Positions 9,501 through 24,500 of a DNA stretch of 64,000 nt are shown piece after piece. Origin of the DNA: Cyanobacteria bacterium TGS_CYA1 (GTDB lineage: Bacteria; Cyanobacteriota; Vampirovibrionia; Obscuribacterales; Obscuribacteraceae). The notes beneath the pieces are model-generated. The model saw nothing but the letters and a program-made list of their open reading frames with translations, made no database searches and was not told the origin of the DNA. Both the position numbers and the translations under genes were made by a program. The stretch spans positions 1 to 64,000 of the forward strand of contig JAHCIQ010000012.1 of assembly GCA_026129135.1 (NCBI GenBank), given 5' to 3'. How positions within the stretch are numbered: position 1 is the first letter of the stretch; every line of letters begins with the position of its first letter.

Positions 9501-12500
9501 CAAGCGTCTTGAAGATACTATTCGAATTGGTGTCAATCAGGTCAACAAAAAATACGGACTGCAAATGAGCGAGGAAGCGCTGGCTGCGCTGACCAAGCAA
9601 TTAGACACCGGTCTGATGGCGAATATTTCCAATCGCAGTGCGGCAGAAGCCGGCACGCAGTTCTGGAAAGAGCTGGCAATACGCCATTCGAAATCGATGG
9701 GTTATATGACCCTCACAGGCGGCGTGGGCAACGCCCTTGCTGAAACAACCAATATGCTCGCCACAAACGGTGCCATGGACTGGGATCGTTTGCAACAGTC
9801 AATCCAAATGGGTTTGGTTATGGGTGGCGCGTTTGGAGGTGTATTCAAAGGCATTGGATTGACTGGCATAGTTGCTTCGCGCGGTCTGAGACATTTCAAA
9901 GGTGACAGACCAAATATTGGTGGCGAGAATATTTTAGCTGCCGATTTGCAAAGCGCAGCAAGAGCGGAGCACGATTCTAAAATAGAAGCTCAGATTCTTG
10001 CAGAGCAAGTTGCAATTAATCGTGTCCTGGCTCAGATTGCGGCTTCAACATCAGTGGAACCGAATGTCACTGGGGTATTGCCTGAAAACCTTGGTGCACT
10101 CGGTTTGAAAATAAACGAGCGAGTTTATCCTGCTGAAAATCCTGATGGTGCCATTTTGAAAGGTGTGCTGAATGTCAGAAGTGGTGATGCACCACTTGTG
10201 GTGCAAAGAGTAGCCGCTAACGATAACGAGCCGATTTTGCGCGTTTCTACATCGAATCTTTCTGCTGCATCAGTTCAAATTATTGATGGTAAGAAAATCT
10301 ATTTTAGTGGCGGCAGATTTTATGAAGCTCTGAGTTCTGAATCGAATAACGTAATCGCACTGAAGCCTCGAGCCGATCTATCGGTAATTTCGCAAACTGC
10401 AGTAGCCGATGCTCTACAACTTGATTCGCTCACTCCTGTTTTCAGAAACGCAGCCGAAGCGCATCCTCAGGGTGCTGTCGATGCGCGCTTTGTGCCCGAA
10501 ACGTATGAAGGTTATGTTCGCATCAGGGATAAGCCAGAATCAAGTACGATAACAGTCAAGCTGGCAGATGGACAGGATGTCCAAATCGAAGTTTTGGGCA
10601 TGAAGCCTCAGGACGATTTTCCAGTCCAGTTCAAAGAGACTATCGAAGCGCAGCTCAGAGACATGACTCCAGAGCAGCAAAAATGGTTGCGCGATTCTAA
10701 TTTCAAAATTGTTCTGGCAGATAACCTTCACGATTTCGAAACGTCACGCGCAATACCAGGCCAATTATCCAGACAGCATGCGCTTGGATGGAAACCAGGT
10801 TCAACCTTCGAAAACGTGGCCGCTTTCCATCATGACGGAACAGCAGTATTCTTGCGCAATTTCAAAGATGAAGCAGGAAGGCTTGCAAGTTATAAACCGG
10901 AGCGAATTAAGTCTGATCTCGATCATCTGATCCGTCATGAAGTGATGGGTCACGGCAGAGACTGGGCGATGGGAAGAATTTCTGAAAGCCCAGAATTGTT
11001 CAATATGATTCGTGACAGCAAAGCGGTCCAACAGATTGCCGAAATGACTGGCGTGAAAATTCCCGACCTGAGCGACTCAAGACAGGTCGCCTTCATGATC
11101 AGTCGTGGTGCCAGACCCCAGGATGTTCATGCCTTGAGATTGCGCGCAAATCCTGAACTGCAATCTGCATTGCGTGAATTGACCGCTAATATTCTGGCAG
11201 AGCCAAATCTTGCCCGTTATGCAGATAGTGTGCCGATGACGTCTATTGCAATGCATTTGCAGACAAAAGCACGTTTGCTTGCAACTGCCGAACCCGAAGG
11301 CAATCTGGCGTCATGGCTCAATTATCTTGATCAAACACGAGAAAATATTCTTGCTCTTACTCGCAGACATTCAGAGTCAAGTATCGCGCGACAGGCTGCC
11401 CTGGCTGAGTTTTTACAAGAGGAATTGAAGCGAGTTTCGTTGCCGGGACAAGAAAAATCATTGTTCGATAGTGGTTGGAGAATTTATCCTACTCAACAAG
11501 GGTCGGCTGCAGATATGGTTGGCGCCGATTTATTGATGGTCAATCGCAACGATGGCTCTATGCGTATGCTCGATATGAAATCGAGTCATAAGTCGCTTGC
11601 TCAAGAACTTGCTCAAACTCCTGAAATCAGAGCCGATGGATTAATAGCTGCAGAAGCGGCTTATTTTTCGGGCTTGAGATTCAATCCACCCGAAAATTTC
11701 TTGCTCTTGCCAAATGGAAAGCATCAGTTGGTTGCTCTGGCTAGCCAGCCTGCTCCCTTCCATCTGGGACAAACAGATTTTCCTGGAATTATCAATCGAG
11801 GTCATGATACCAGTTTTGCTCAAATTCAACGATTCGATAAATGGTTGCGCAATGCGCCTGTAACCGAAAACTGGAATCGCACTCACTATATAGGCTATGC
11901 CGAATATCTCAAAGACCCGCTTGGATATTTGAAAGATGCCAGGGTAACCACTGTCACCGCCGAGGCACAACTGGCAGCCAGACAGGTTTTTGCTTCTATT
12001 TTGCGCAACAGGGTGCTTGCTCGATTGCGAGAACCCATTTCGGCATACACTCCTTCTTCGGTCGCAAACAAAATCGAAATCAGAAAGGAAGGAATTGTCG
12101 TTCATACCAAAGGCGGACAGCGTGGAATCGTTGGTGATCCATTGCCTATTCTGGCAAGCTTTTTGAATGGTAACGTCAATAATTTCAATACATCCGAATT
12201 GAAGCAATCTATTATGAAGCGCTATGCCAAGCAAAGCGCAAAATCGACAAGTGCGCCAAAAGGAAGACGCATAAGCGAAGCCGACATAGAAGAGGCCATT
12301 CAAAGAGAACTTGCCGAAATACACAGCATTGTAAATAATCCGACCGCTAAAATGACAGAGTACACCACTCTGGTGCAGGCGCTTACGACCCGCTTGCAGG
12401 ACCAGAATTTGACGGCATCACACAGTGCAAAGAGCGCTGTCGTGTCGAACAAGAATATCGATCCAGCACAGCCTGGAATGTTTTCAAGTCAGCCTCTAAG

Positions 12501-15500
12501 TCCGCTTGCGACACCAAAGCAGGTGCCACACGCAAGCAAGGTAAAGCTTGACTTTGCAAATTACAAGCCAGATATAGATATGCTCGAGCGTTTCTATCCG
12601 CAGTTGGGACGAGAAGGTCTTGGGGAGCTTGCTCGCCGTTTAGAAACAATGAGAGCGAACTGGTCAGATAGTGCAGAATTTTTCAGCAATTTGACTGCAA
12701 CCCGGACTCTGTCGCGTCAAGTGAAAGAGATCAAAGGAAAATTGAGGACCGCAGAGGCTCTTGGCTCTCCTGTGGCTTCGCGCCTGCAATCAGAGCTTAG
12801 AGTGTTAGAGCCTCGTTTGAAAGAGCTGGCAAAATCTGTGCGTGACGAAATCGCGCTTCGTCGTCGTGATGTTGCTATCACTGTCAATGGATTTTTGAAG
12901 GATCAAAATCTTCCGCAGTTGAGAAATATAAGTCCAATAAAGCGGCCGCATTTATCGAGCAGTAAAAAAATGGATCCCGATGAAGGAGGGTTTATTTCTG
13001 CTACGGGAGCGCTTTCTTATTCCTGGAAATTTTTATTTGTGCCGGGCGATTCGGACGCAATGGCGCAAACGATTGGGCACGAACTTACTCATATGATGCA
13101 GATTCGCCAGAATCTAAAATCGGTTTTCGGTGAGATTGCTCAATCAGTTCCAGAAATCAAAGACATTTTTGTTAAGTCTGATGGGTCGAACGCCGGTGCT
13201 TTGATTCCAAGTAAAATCTTCGCGCTGATAAATTTAGAGTTCGCGTTAAAACAATATCCCAACGACCCAGCGGTCTCAGTCGATTCGCAACTTATTTATC
13301 GCTCTGTAGTAGGCAAATATCCTGATTTATTTCGAGCCGGCGCGCTTGAAAATAGTGCAGTGACCCGAGCAGCAATAAATGCCGTGAAGGCTGATGCTCC
13401 CCAACTTTTCACAGAGTTTGAAAATCCCACACTCAATCAAGCAATTCTAAATGCCTTAATTCATGAGGTTTTCCTTACTCATGGAAATCGATTGCTGGAT
13501 ATATCAGCCAAAAATGCAGTATTCATTCATCCAAGAAAAATGGCGGTTTTTAACGAAGAATTTCTCGCCAGTGTTTTGCGAAGCGTCGATCCTGCTGAGT
13601 ATATAACTCCTGGTACTTCGCCTAGGATGGCTCCACTCAACGAACATGCACGTATGCTCTTTGAAGCGAATAGTACGTATGTTGGTTATGCCGGTGCTCC
13701 TGTCTACACGCTTGAATCTTTGCGAGCAATTACGCTCACATTAAACACTATGCTCAGCACCAAAACACCTTATGGTATCGAATCTTTTCTTCGTAAGTTG
13801 TTTTTGACCAAAGCAGATTTCGACTCTCTTCCACCTGCAGATCGTTTGCGTTTATCCAGAGAGAATCGCGAATTGCGCGCTATGTTATTCGGTTCTGATT
13901 TGAAAGAGATCAAAGAGATCAAAGAGATCGTCGCCAGGTGGCGAAATGACGAATTCGTTGCATACACTGGTGTCAGACGAAACTTCAAATATTCCGAAGA
14001 ATTAGACAAAATAGTTGCCATTCTGCAGCGACGCCAGAAAAAATTGAACGACGAGAGTATGGTTGGTCTGGCTCCTCATCGCGATTCTGTTTTGGAACTC
14101 GAAGCGAGAAAAACCGAAGAGATGATACCGATGCCTGGTATCGACCGTCTACTCTTACCTGAAGAAGACTCACCTAGTCGTATTCGTTTTCTTTATTCTA
14201 CTGGCGAAATTGTCGCAGCAAATGGCGACGGCACCAGATCGATTTTTGATGTTGCCGATGGAGTCAAAGTACTTGGCACGGATCGCAGAATAGTCCAGTT
14301 GTTGAACGTGCGTATGCACGACTCTCCCATAGATGTCTTTTACGATAAAGCGGGCGGAGTAAGTCTGCTTTCATTTGATAATGGAATTCTATTTCCGATG
14401 ATAGTCGGGGACAATAAGCATTGGGTTGTTCAGTATCATAGCGGTCAAACAAAAGTTTTGACCAAAGCTGAGTTGAGCGAAAACATAACCCAGACATTGA
14501 GCAACGATAAGTCGCATGGGACAGTTGCGGTCATTGATTTGTACAAAACCAGAATCAGAGAAGGGCAAGACGATAGTCTCTTTACTGGCGACATTTTCAT
14601 AGGAAAAGATGGAAGCATCAATTTCCATCCTCAAGGACAGGACTCGCCTGAAATTGTATTACGTTTAGATGGATCGCAGGAAAGACACTCTCAGGCTGGC
14701 ATTTCATATACTCATATTAATGAAGTCGCAAGCACCAAAGCGCTTCGAAATCATATCGGTTCTATCGCTAAATATGACAAAGACGGGCGTCTTCAAAAAG
14801 CATTCGAAGATTATTTGATTCATGCAAAAGAAGCGGTGGTTCACACCAAGCAAATAGCGACAGATTTACACATGGTGCGAGCCCTGCTTGATGATAGGCA
14901 TGGCTTGCAAGAACCGCTTGCTTTGCGAATCACAAGGGCTATCGAATTACTTGAGAAACGCTCGAGTCTTTATCAAGGCGAAGAGCGTCGCTTGATTGGT
15001 GCTCTTGGAGACAAGTTCGAGCAGATAACTGACGACAGATTCGTTCTTCATCAAATTACTGCAAGCCAAATCGAAATGCAAAATAGTGGGCAGATCAATC
15101 GAATTGTCTATCCAGCCGATAAAGGAAAGTTGATTCCGACTTACGCTCCCGATGGCAGTTTGAAGTCTTTGACTTTGACTTTGAATCCAAAAGGTGATGC
15201 AAAAAATTTGATTGCAGGCTTGCTTGCAAGTCAAGGATTTAAACCCAAGGCTGGCGTAGACATTCCCGAAAATATTTCTTCTATTCGATTAAGCAAGGGC
15301 AAAGATAATACCTGGAACGTTTATCTTGGAAATGGCAATCGCCGAAAAATAGGTGAATTGGTTTCTGATGTAGAGATAAACGGTCGTTTCGAGTTTAGAG
15401 TAAAAGTAAACGATACAAATTATGTATTGCATTCCGATGGTACGGCTCAGATTGGCGAACAGACTTATTTTGGTCTTGATTTAGCACTTCAAGAGCGAGC

Positions 15501-18500
15501 CTTGTGGAAGACTTTGAACGAACTTGGTAATGCAAGATTGGCTGAACATGCCAATTTGATGCTTGCTGAATTTCGAAAGGCTAAAGGAACGTCTGAAGAA
15601 ATTGCGCTTGCTTTGAAAATGGTGCGTGATTTATTGCAGGAAGATCTTGATACTGGCAGATCATTGTCTAAAGGCTTTACCGAAGCATTTGCTTTCATGT
15701 CATTGAAAATCGAGGATCTCGGGCGTCTTAAACGTCCATCCAATAGAGTGCTCGACTTCGCACCGGATTCTGTCCAATCCATATCCATATCCGCATCCGC
15801 TCGTCTTGGTGATGCGCAGAGCAAGAAAGTACAAAGTATAGGTCTGCATTTTCCAGGCGATAAAAAAGCCACGGTGCTCAGACCCGGTGAAGCCCGGGTC
15901 GGGCTCGATTTGAAAACTGGACGCTTCACTCCTTTAGGCGAGCTGCCAGCTTTCGAGATACTGCACAACGCGGCAAATCAGCCAGTTTTGCATGTATTGA
16001 AAGAAAATGTCGCGGGCAAGTCTGTTATAGAGCTTGTTGTCACTGTAACTAACTCTAAGGGGCTCAGCGTCAAACTGAAGCCAGGTGATATCTATCCTAT
16101 GCAACCTGGTCGCTCTGTTTCTGTTATGGTCCGATACAGAGATTCGATTCCAAATCAAGGACTTTTGCAAAAACCTGTCACCACCCAGAAGAAAGGATTC
16201 TGGCGCTCGCTCTTTAGCGGTGCCTTATTTGCCAGCTCGCCAAAAGCACAGGGCAAAGTGAAGTTGCCGCCAGTCGAATCGGCTCAAACCACAGAAGCGA
16301 TTTTATTCCATGGCGAAGTTGGCAATAAGGGTGTTCCAGAGCGCAAACCTGTAGCAATCAATTCAAGAGACGTGATTGAAGCTGGACCTGAATCCTCTAT
16401 GCGTGGCAATGTGGAAACTTCGTTGCTTTATGAAGGCAGTCCACTGTATGTGGTGCGTCTGGCTCAAGAATCAGAGCAAAAGCCAATTTCGGTTCGTTAT
16501 GATAATGCCGATCCTGCTAATCCCAGAGTATTCACAGGTGAAAAGGGTAAAGAAGTCGAAGCAAAAAGATTTACGTATAACAATACAGAATATTTCCTGG
16601 TCGACAACACATTGTACGAATTGACCGGACTTAGAAAAACCTGGTTTACGGGCAAACTAGTGGCAGGCTCGAATGTCGAACTAGTACCTTCTGAATTTAT
16701 AGTTACACGCAATTTCGAGCGTATCGGAACAGAAGTTTCCGACCTGGTTAAGGCCGAAAATCGTTTAGAACAAGTATTCACTCATGGTGATGTAAGCCCT
16801 GAATATACAAGAGTACTGGGCAATGCCTTCTTCAATGAGAATTTATTCTCTGCTCGATTGATGCGCACGGCTTCGATCGAGCAACTGCACATTGCAAAAT
16901 CTATTGATGATTTCTGTCCCACGCTTTCTGATCTGCCTATTTTCTCGCATGGAATTGGTGGAGAAGCTAATTTCTCGAATGTCGTCGGTTATTGGAATCC
17001 GAATAAGCGCTCGATTGTAATTTTTGAAAGTTACAAAAAAGCTGGCACCCAAGAACTGGTTAAACTCAAACCGCACGAGGGCATAGATGCACTTGCCCAC
17101 GAAGTAAGCCACGCATTGACTGCAGCAGATCCAGTCACGTTTATAGAAGATTTCCGTCTCAATTTGAAGTCTCTCAGTCTGGAACAAAGATTACAAATGT
17201 CCTATTTCATTCCTGAAGGATCTGTTGCAAAACGCGCTCCTCGTCTTGGTGGAATGCATAAAGACATCATGTCTGCTTACGATGAAACAAGAGCAGAAGT
17301 GATGAAAAATGTCTTGTTTGCCCAGGCTAAAGAAAGATTAGCAAGATTGGAAAGACAATCGAAGGGGGCAAGAAAAGCACAGCCAGCTTCAGATCCGCTA
17401 GTGGAAGCTATTAATCGGTCGGTCATGCCCGACAATTTCAAGCAAGCCTTTTGGCTCGTGCATAAAAGAATGCATCAGCGTTTGAGTCAACTTGAGAAGA
17501 ACGGGCATCGAGGGAAAGTCTCAATAGAGGGCGACGTGCGTCATGGGCTCAAACCCAGTCTTGGCAATAGCACGGATAATCTGGTTCTTTCTGCTCAAGA
17601 GGTTTTAATTCGAACCAATCAGCTTGGCGAAAATGGTATCAATGTCGTTCCAGCCATGAAGTCTTTTGTTCGACGTGCGCAGGCAGCCGGTCTTAGCGAA
17701 GAGCAAATCTCTTTTGAGATGACCAGGGCCTTTAGAATCATAAGCGGGCAAGAACGAGATTTCAATCAAACCCAGTGGAAAATCGGTGCGGTGCGCACTC
17801 ATTTGGGTTCGGTAGTAAATGCCTATAAAGCACTTGCCAGGCTCGACGGAGTCGATATAACCTCGGTGAGACTGCAAAGTCCCAACGTTAAACATTTTGT
17901 CGAAAGCTATGTCGATTCTGGTGTTTACACAGTTAGCGAGGTCGGCTCTTCAAGAACAGTATCTAGCGATCCTGCTGGAAATATCGTGGTTAGAGACGGC
18001 GAACGCACTTTGTATGCTCAAAATCAGCGAAATGGCAGAGAGCTTTTTTACAGTCATCAAGACGATGCCATCGTTCGTGTCGATGATGTTGCAAATCAAA
18101 CTGATTTAAGTAAGGCTAAATGGCTTGGTGCTCAAGCTAATCAGTCTGATGTTCAGTCGTTTAGATTGGCTCAAACAGCGCAGTCGCTACCAGATGGTGG
18201 ATACAAAGTAATCGGACCCAATCACCAGGAAGCCTTTGCTCTCGACGGCTCCAGCGCTCGCGTTTCTTTCAATGGCGATTTGACCTATTCTGGAATAAAT
18301 CATGAGTTCGATGTCCAGACTTTACAGTCGATGCTTTATTCCAATCGTACTCCGCAAATGTTCGAGCGATTAAGATATGGCGTGGCTAAAGCATTGCGAA
18401 TGGTTTTGCAGAACGAGGAGGTATTTGCAAAACTTCCCGATGAGCAATTGCTTGCCACTTATCTCAAACTGGTTCAAAGCGAAGCCGGACTAAGAGTTGG

Positions 18501-21500
18501 CAGTGTGGTACCAGGAGCTACACCTGAAATTGTTGCCTCGCTGAAAGGACGTACTGATGCAATCGCGTTAATGTTGCATCATGTGCGAGTTATAACTCAA
18601 GATATTCAAGCTGGTGCAAGCGATTCTATTTTGAGTCATAGATTCAACAAAGCTGTTGACTATTTGAAAGAATCGGCTGATTTTGCCTATCTTGTCCAGG
18701 CGTCGCACAAAGCAACAGGTGGAGTGATACCACTGGAGCTGGCGTTGCTGCCAGTTGCCAATGGATACAAGCATGCCAAACTGGCTGACAGGTCAGACAT
18801 ATTCTTCACTACAAAACCAGGCATTGTTGCAAGAAGAGCTGCAAATGGCGAGATTCATCTAATAGAAAATCCTGCTTTTGCCCAGATGCGCTTCAAATCG
18901 AATTCCGCTCCTGACGAAATTGAATTAAAACAGTTGAGCCGACTGGTTGAAGAAAGCAAAGATGTTTATCGCCCCATATTGAATGTAGATGAAACAGACG
19001 CTCAATATGCTTTTGCTCGTGACCAGCATGGCAACTGGATTTTGACTCAACGTCAGGGCACATTCACCAAAGCAGATCCTAATGCTCCACTGTTGTCGCT
19101 TCCTTCCCCACCGTCTCCTTTATCGCTTGTGCCTCCTTTGGGCACGCCTTACATTCTAGATTCAGCTGGCAACGCAGTATTTAGATTTAACGACGGCTCA
19201 AAAATTGTCTGGCGCGCAAACGGTAAACATGAAATCGTAAATGCTCAAGGCGAAGTAACTTATTCCAATTTGCGCATAGTAAGTGAATTGGACGCTATCA
19301 ATGCTTACATCAACGAGGTTGAGTATTTAAGAAATTCAGACCTTCAAAAACAGATAAGCGAATTTGCGCTCAACACTGCCAACACCGATAACAAAGCGGC
19401 ATATTTGCGGCAAGCTCTATTGATTCTCAAAGGTGAGCGGCAAGGACCAGGTGTGGCTCTGGATATGAGCGTGCGCTTGACCAGAGCTAGAGAAATTTTA
19501 CAACTCGGTCGCAAGGTCGAGGGGCTTGCTTCGGGAACTGCGCATCACAATCCAGATCGAAAATTTGGTATCAGACTTAGATTACACGACGATGGTCGTA
19601 TTGCTTTCGATTCCAATAATCCAAGCCTTCAAATAGAAATAGACCCAGCAGGCACAGCGCGTGCACGCATGAGTCAAGACATAATTGCAGTAAATCAGGC
19701 TGACGGCCAGATGCAAGCATTCTATAAATACAATCATCGAGGAGAGCCGACAGAAATTATTTTGTCCGATGGTCATGTTTATAAAATCAATGGCAAAGCT
19801 CCGGAGCAAGAACTCACTCTCGAAGTCAAAAATCCAGATCCATTGAGTCCGAACTTGCCTTTCACAGCTGTTCGAGGACAACTAGAGCGAACTGACAGTG
19901 GTTTCAGGTTTATTCCTGATAATGACAGAATCGACTTGCATTACGTATTCAGGTTCGATGGAACAGTCGAAGAACTAGAACGAGTTGCAGATAGAGCACG
20001 CTCTGGATTGCATCGCGATCTCGACGGCAATGTTCCACTAGTCAGGCACTATCAAAGTGTGGTGCACGCCAGAGAATCTCTAGAAGTGAGATATCTCGAT
20101 TCTATGCTTAAAGATCAGACTCTTAGTGCACTTCATCCAGCTGTCAAAGCCGCACTCGAACATAGAAATTCTGCAGTTGACATTGCGCGCGACCTCTATC
20201 AGTTGCGCATGATACTTACAGGTGAGCGTAAGCCTGGCGCCTCGCTTGTGGCAAGAGCCGACGCTGCCATGGCTTATATAGCCGATATGGAGCGGGCGAT
20301 AAAAGCAAAAGCGCATGACAGTGTTCGGATCGAAATAAGCGAAGCTGGTGATGTCAGAGTCAATCGAACGCTTGCAGAAGCGCAGAAACAAGAAGGCAAA
20401 GTCTTTACCCTAAGCGTCAAAGGCGATGCTGCAGAAAGGGCAAGACCGGTTCCTGAAAAAACTGGTGAAGTAATACCGTTCAATTTCGGCTCCAAGAGAG
20501 CTGATAGTGTTGCACCACTAAGAACGAGAGCGTCAGAATCCATGTCGGCAGAAAACGCAGATGTGATTGAGCGCGGATTAGAAGCTCCATATGTGCCGGA
20601 AATCATCGAGCCTAGCGCTGCAGAAAAGGCTTCATACAGGCAGTATGCCAGAGAGCTTGGTTCTAGGACGGCTTTAAAATTCGTAGAAGAAGTAGCCAAG
20701 CTGCGCCAGAAATGGAGCACTAATTTCATTCATCTTGAAACTTTGAAGAGTGAGTATAAAGCCAATCTGCGTAAAACTCTGAGCGACATCACATCTGAGC
20801 TTCGCTCCAATAATAGTCCTGAAGCAGCACTGGTCCTTCGTCATTTAGAAAGTCTTGGTCGAGATAATAGTCGTTTTGCAAGTTTGATTGCGCTAAATGG
20901 CAAAACACTTTTAGACTTGCTCGATTCGAATTCGATGCGTGACAGCGCCTTGTATGGTCATCTGCGCAAATATGTGCAGGCGAGAGATAATTTTGCCCAG
21001 ACCTCTTCTATGATCGACTCTGTAGTTGAATTCAGAAGACGCGAATTACAAGAATTTGTAAATCAATTTGCTCGGGACAATAATATTCCACCTATTGAAG
21101 TGCATATTTTGCCGTATGGAAAATCGGCTGGCAAATACGAATTTGGAAGCGGTGTTTCTTGGTTCAGCAAGCGTGATTTCATCAGACCTTTTGGCGGTGT
21201 GCAACTATTTCAGAATGTTTATCACGAATCGACTCACGCCTTTCAAGATTTCAGATTCATCAAGACTTCTCAAGCAATTGTGCAGTTGCATAAGACTTCC
21301 GGACTTTCAATCGAGCATATAATAGAACGATTGCAGGCGGGAGACTCTCAAATAATCAAGCAACTGGTCGATGCGTCGCGCGATACCAATGTTCCTCACG
21401 CGCACAGCGAAGTCGCGCCGGTTTATGCCCAGTTGACAGGATCGAGTTTGCACCAGAAGTGGTATCAGGCAAATTCATCTAATTTGTCTTCATCGGCGCT

Positions 21501-24500
21501 TACCGCCAAGCAGGTAAGTGTGACCTTGCAACTTGCAAATGGTGTCAAAACCTCCGGCAATACCGGTCTTTTGTCTATGGAGCTCTCCAATACATCGCGC
21601 GTGCTTGCCAATTGGTTGGAGAGAATCAGAGCCACAGGAGTGCATGGTGCAAATGCGCGTCGTGAGCTTGTTGCCCAGTCTCGCGTCGACAAAGTATTGC
21701 GCGAGAGATTATTTGGTGCAGGCGCAAAAGTCTCGGACATTCCTCAGGACGATCAGATAGTTTCTGTACTTTCTCAAAGACTGAAAGATGTGAATCTCGA
21801 GCACAAACAGTTAATCGACAATTATGCACAGAACGCAATCGAGAAGATGGCTTACGCTCTTGATTCGAGAGTCGGAAGTCTTTTGCGCAAAGCTGCTTCC
21901 AAGGACAAAATTGAAACATCTGCAATTTTGTATGAGCCTAAACCTGAGGCTGTAAGGCGCTATCAAGAAGCCATGCCCATGTTCAGCGATCAGAATATCG
22001 AGCGATTTTTATTGCTTGGATTCGAGAAGCTTGAGTCCGCTCCAGTCTTCGATCCAGAGAAACTGGCTCGATATAAGGGAATCGAACAGCATCTCGAACT
22101 TTACGAAATGTTAGAGCTGAGAATTCAAAACCTGGAGTTCAAGCTAAACCGAAGAGGAAAAGCCACTTCGCCCGAGCTTGAACTGTTTAAGCAACAGCGC
22201 GATATGGTTTTGAAAGCCGTAAAGGCAGACCCGATATTCGATGAAGCCACACGTATGCTTGGCGTTTATCAAGAAATTGCCGACTCAATTTATCCTGGAT
22301 TGAAGTTGCAAGTCAATTTGCGCCCTAGCTCAGCCGGTTCTTATGCTTTTGGAACCAGAAATCTTTATTTGAGCATCAAAACATTGGCAAGCTCGGGCAA
22401 AGAAATCGGAGCAACTTTAAGAACCCTTATTCATGAGATTACTCATGCGGTTCAAGACGATCTCGTAATTCGCAAAGCTGCTCATGATGTTTTTTCTCGC
22501 GGCTCGAAAAAGGCTTTTGATCTTCCTTCGATGCAAATAATTGCAAGCAACCCCGAAAAATATTTCAAACGAGTAGCTGATCAATTCAAGCGTGATACAA
22601 AACTCAATCTCGATCACGATCGTTATCTGGATGCAGTGGAGAGGCTGAAAAACTCTCCCGATTTGAATGCGGCGGAAAGAAGTCTAGTTGATCAGATCAT
22701 AGACGATAAGCAGGTAAACACCACTGCTGCAAGGCATAATGCCGAAATCAAGCTCAACGTCGTGAAAGACGATTTGGGTCGTTTTCCTAAGCGGAAATAC
22801 AAAAACCTGGTTCAAGAATATTTTCAGACCTTTAAAGACAATAAAAAAGAAGCTAGATATTTACTCGATTTCGTTTTTACAGATCCTCGAATATCTCCAA
22901 CTTTGCGCTTATGGAAAAATTCGCGTCGCGACAAATCTGGTTTTTCTGCTGTAACGGAGCAATTCGAGCAGGGAACAAGACAGCACTGGCAGTCGTTGCT
23001 TGAATCACAAGTCGAGCAAGCTAGTGCCAGGATTGATATTGCACTTTATCTCTATTTGACGAGCAGAGTAGAATCGGATGCTTTTATTTCGATGTATCGA
23101 GCGCGCCAGATACAAGCACAGCTAATCGAGCAAGGCAAATTGAGTCCTGACACACTCAGTTCGCGAAGCATGTTCGACAAGAATTTGTTTGAGGATGTGA
23201 AACCTCAAAAAGCGTATAGAGGCAGCTCTGAAAATATATCAGGCTGGGCAATAGAGCGCCCTCCTCTTGGACCAGATGACGTTCCTGAAGTTCCAGCTCA
23301 ATCGGTGCATCGTATATATGACGCAGATAGAATGATTGCTCTGGCATCTCAAGCGCCAGGTTGGGACGCTTCAATGGAAGCTGCGGTGCGCGAATTGGCG
23401 GCTAGACAAACCGAGTTCGATGCCGCGAGCGACCAGGCAATTTCCATCATGGAAAAATTGATTGCATCGAATAATGTTTCGCACAAAACTCTTGTAGAAG
23501 CAGCAGCTTCTGTTACTCCTATCAATCATACCGAACCAGACCTGGTGGCATTGAGTGATGCCATGAATCGATTCTGGGAGGCAGGTAAGACTTCAAGCAC
23601 TATCTTTGCTGAAATTTCAGAAAAATCCAAAGCTGTTTCTGAAGTTTTGGCACGACAAATTTATGTACATACTGAAATTTCGCCAGTTCAAAAACGTCTT
23701 GCCGAGCTTACTCACGTTCCGGCTAGAGTCGAATTTACACCTAAAGAAATGCGTTCGCTGCGCAACTTTGTCTCTGAACTCAATCAAGACGCTGCCGACA
23801 ATCTTGTTCGTCATCTCAATGAACCAGAGGTCAAAGCGCTATTTGAGACAGATTACGAGAATCTTTTGAAAGTTGCTGATTTCACCCTTGCTGAAGTTCA
23901 GACTGGTTACTCGACCATGATTTCTATATTGAGCCATCTGGATCCCGAGTTTAAAGAACTGAGTGCTAATGTCAGAGACATAACTCCAGAAATATTGCGC
24001 ATGCATCTGGACCGAATCAAATCTTTAAGACCCGAGATGGCCAGCGAGCTGGATATCGTTTTCCAGGGGTATCTATTGAATCGAACTATTCATGCAGCCA
24101 TGGTCAAAAGGCTGATGGAAGACGCAAAGCCGCGCGGTGTCATGCTGCAATATGTGTCTATGAATTACTCGCCAACCATGCCTAGAAGACTGGTGGCGCC
24201 TGTTCACACCATTGAAAAAATGCATGCTTCATATTACGTGGGGATGGGCTTTGAGCGTATCAATTTGCGCAGTGTGTTAAGAAGGGGCATTTCACCCGAA
24301 CTTCCAATTAGCATTTTGCACGAAGACGTGCACGCCTGGACCGATGCATTGATAGTTCGCAGTACGATGCAGCAAGTCTTGCGCGACATGGGAGTCGAGG
24401 TTCATCCATCTATAAAATTAGCCAGTCTGAATACTCGTCTGGTAGAGATGATTTTCCCTGAAGTTCAAAAGAGATATCTGCAAAAAACAGGCCGTGAGCT

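Noticed and set aside
10936..10953. Tenth HExxH motif in the giant protein (HEVMGH, residue 2478)
   Set aside because: There are three residues, not two, between Glu and the second His; it may be a decayed copy but does not meet the motif.
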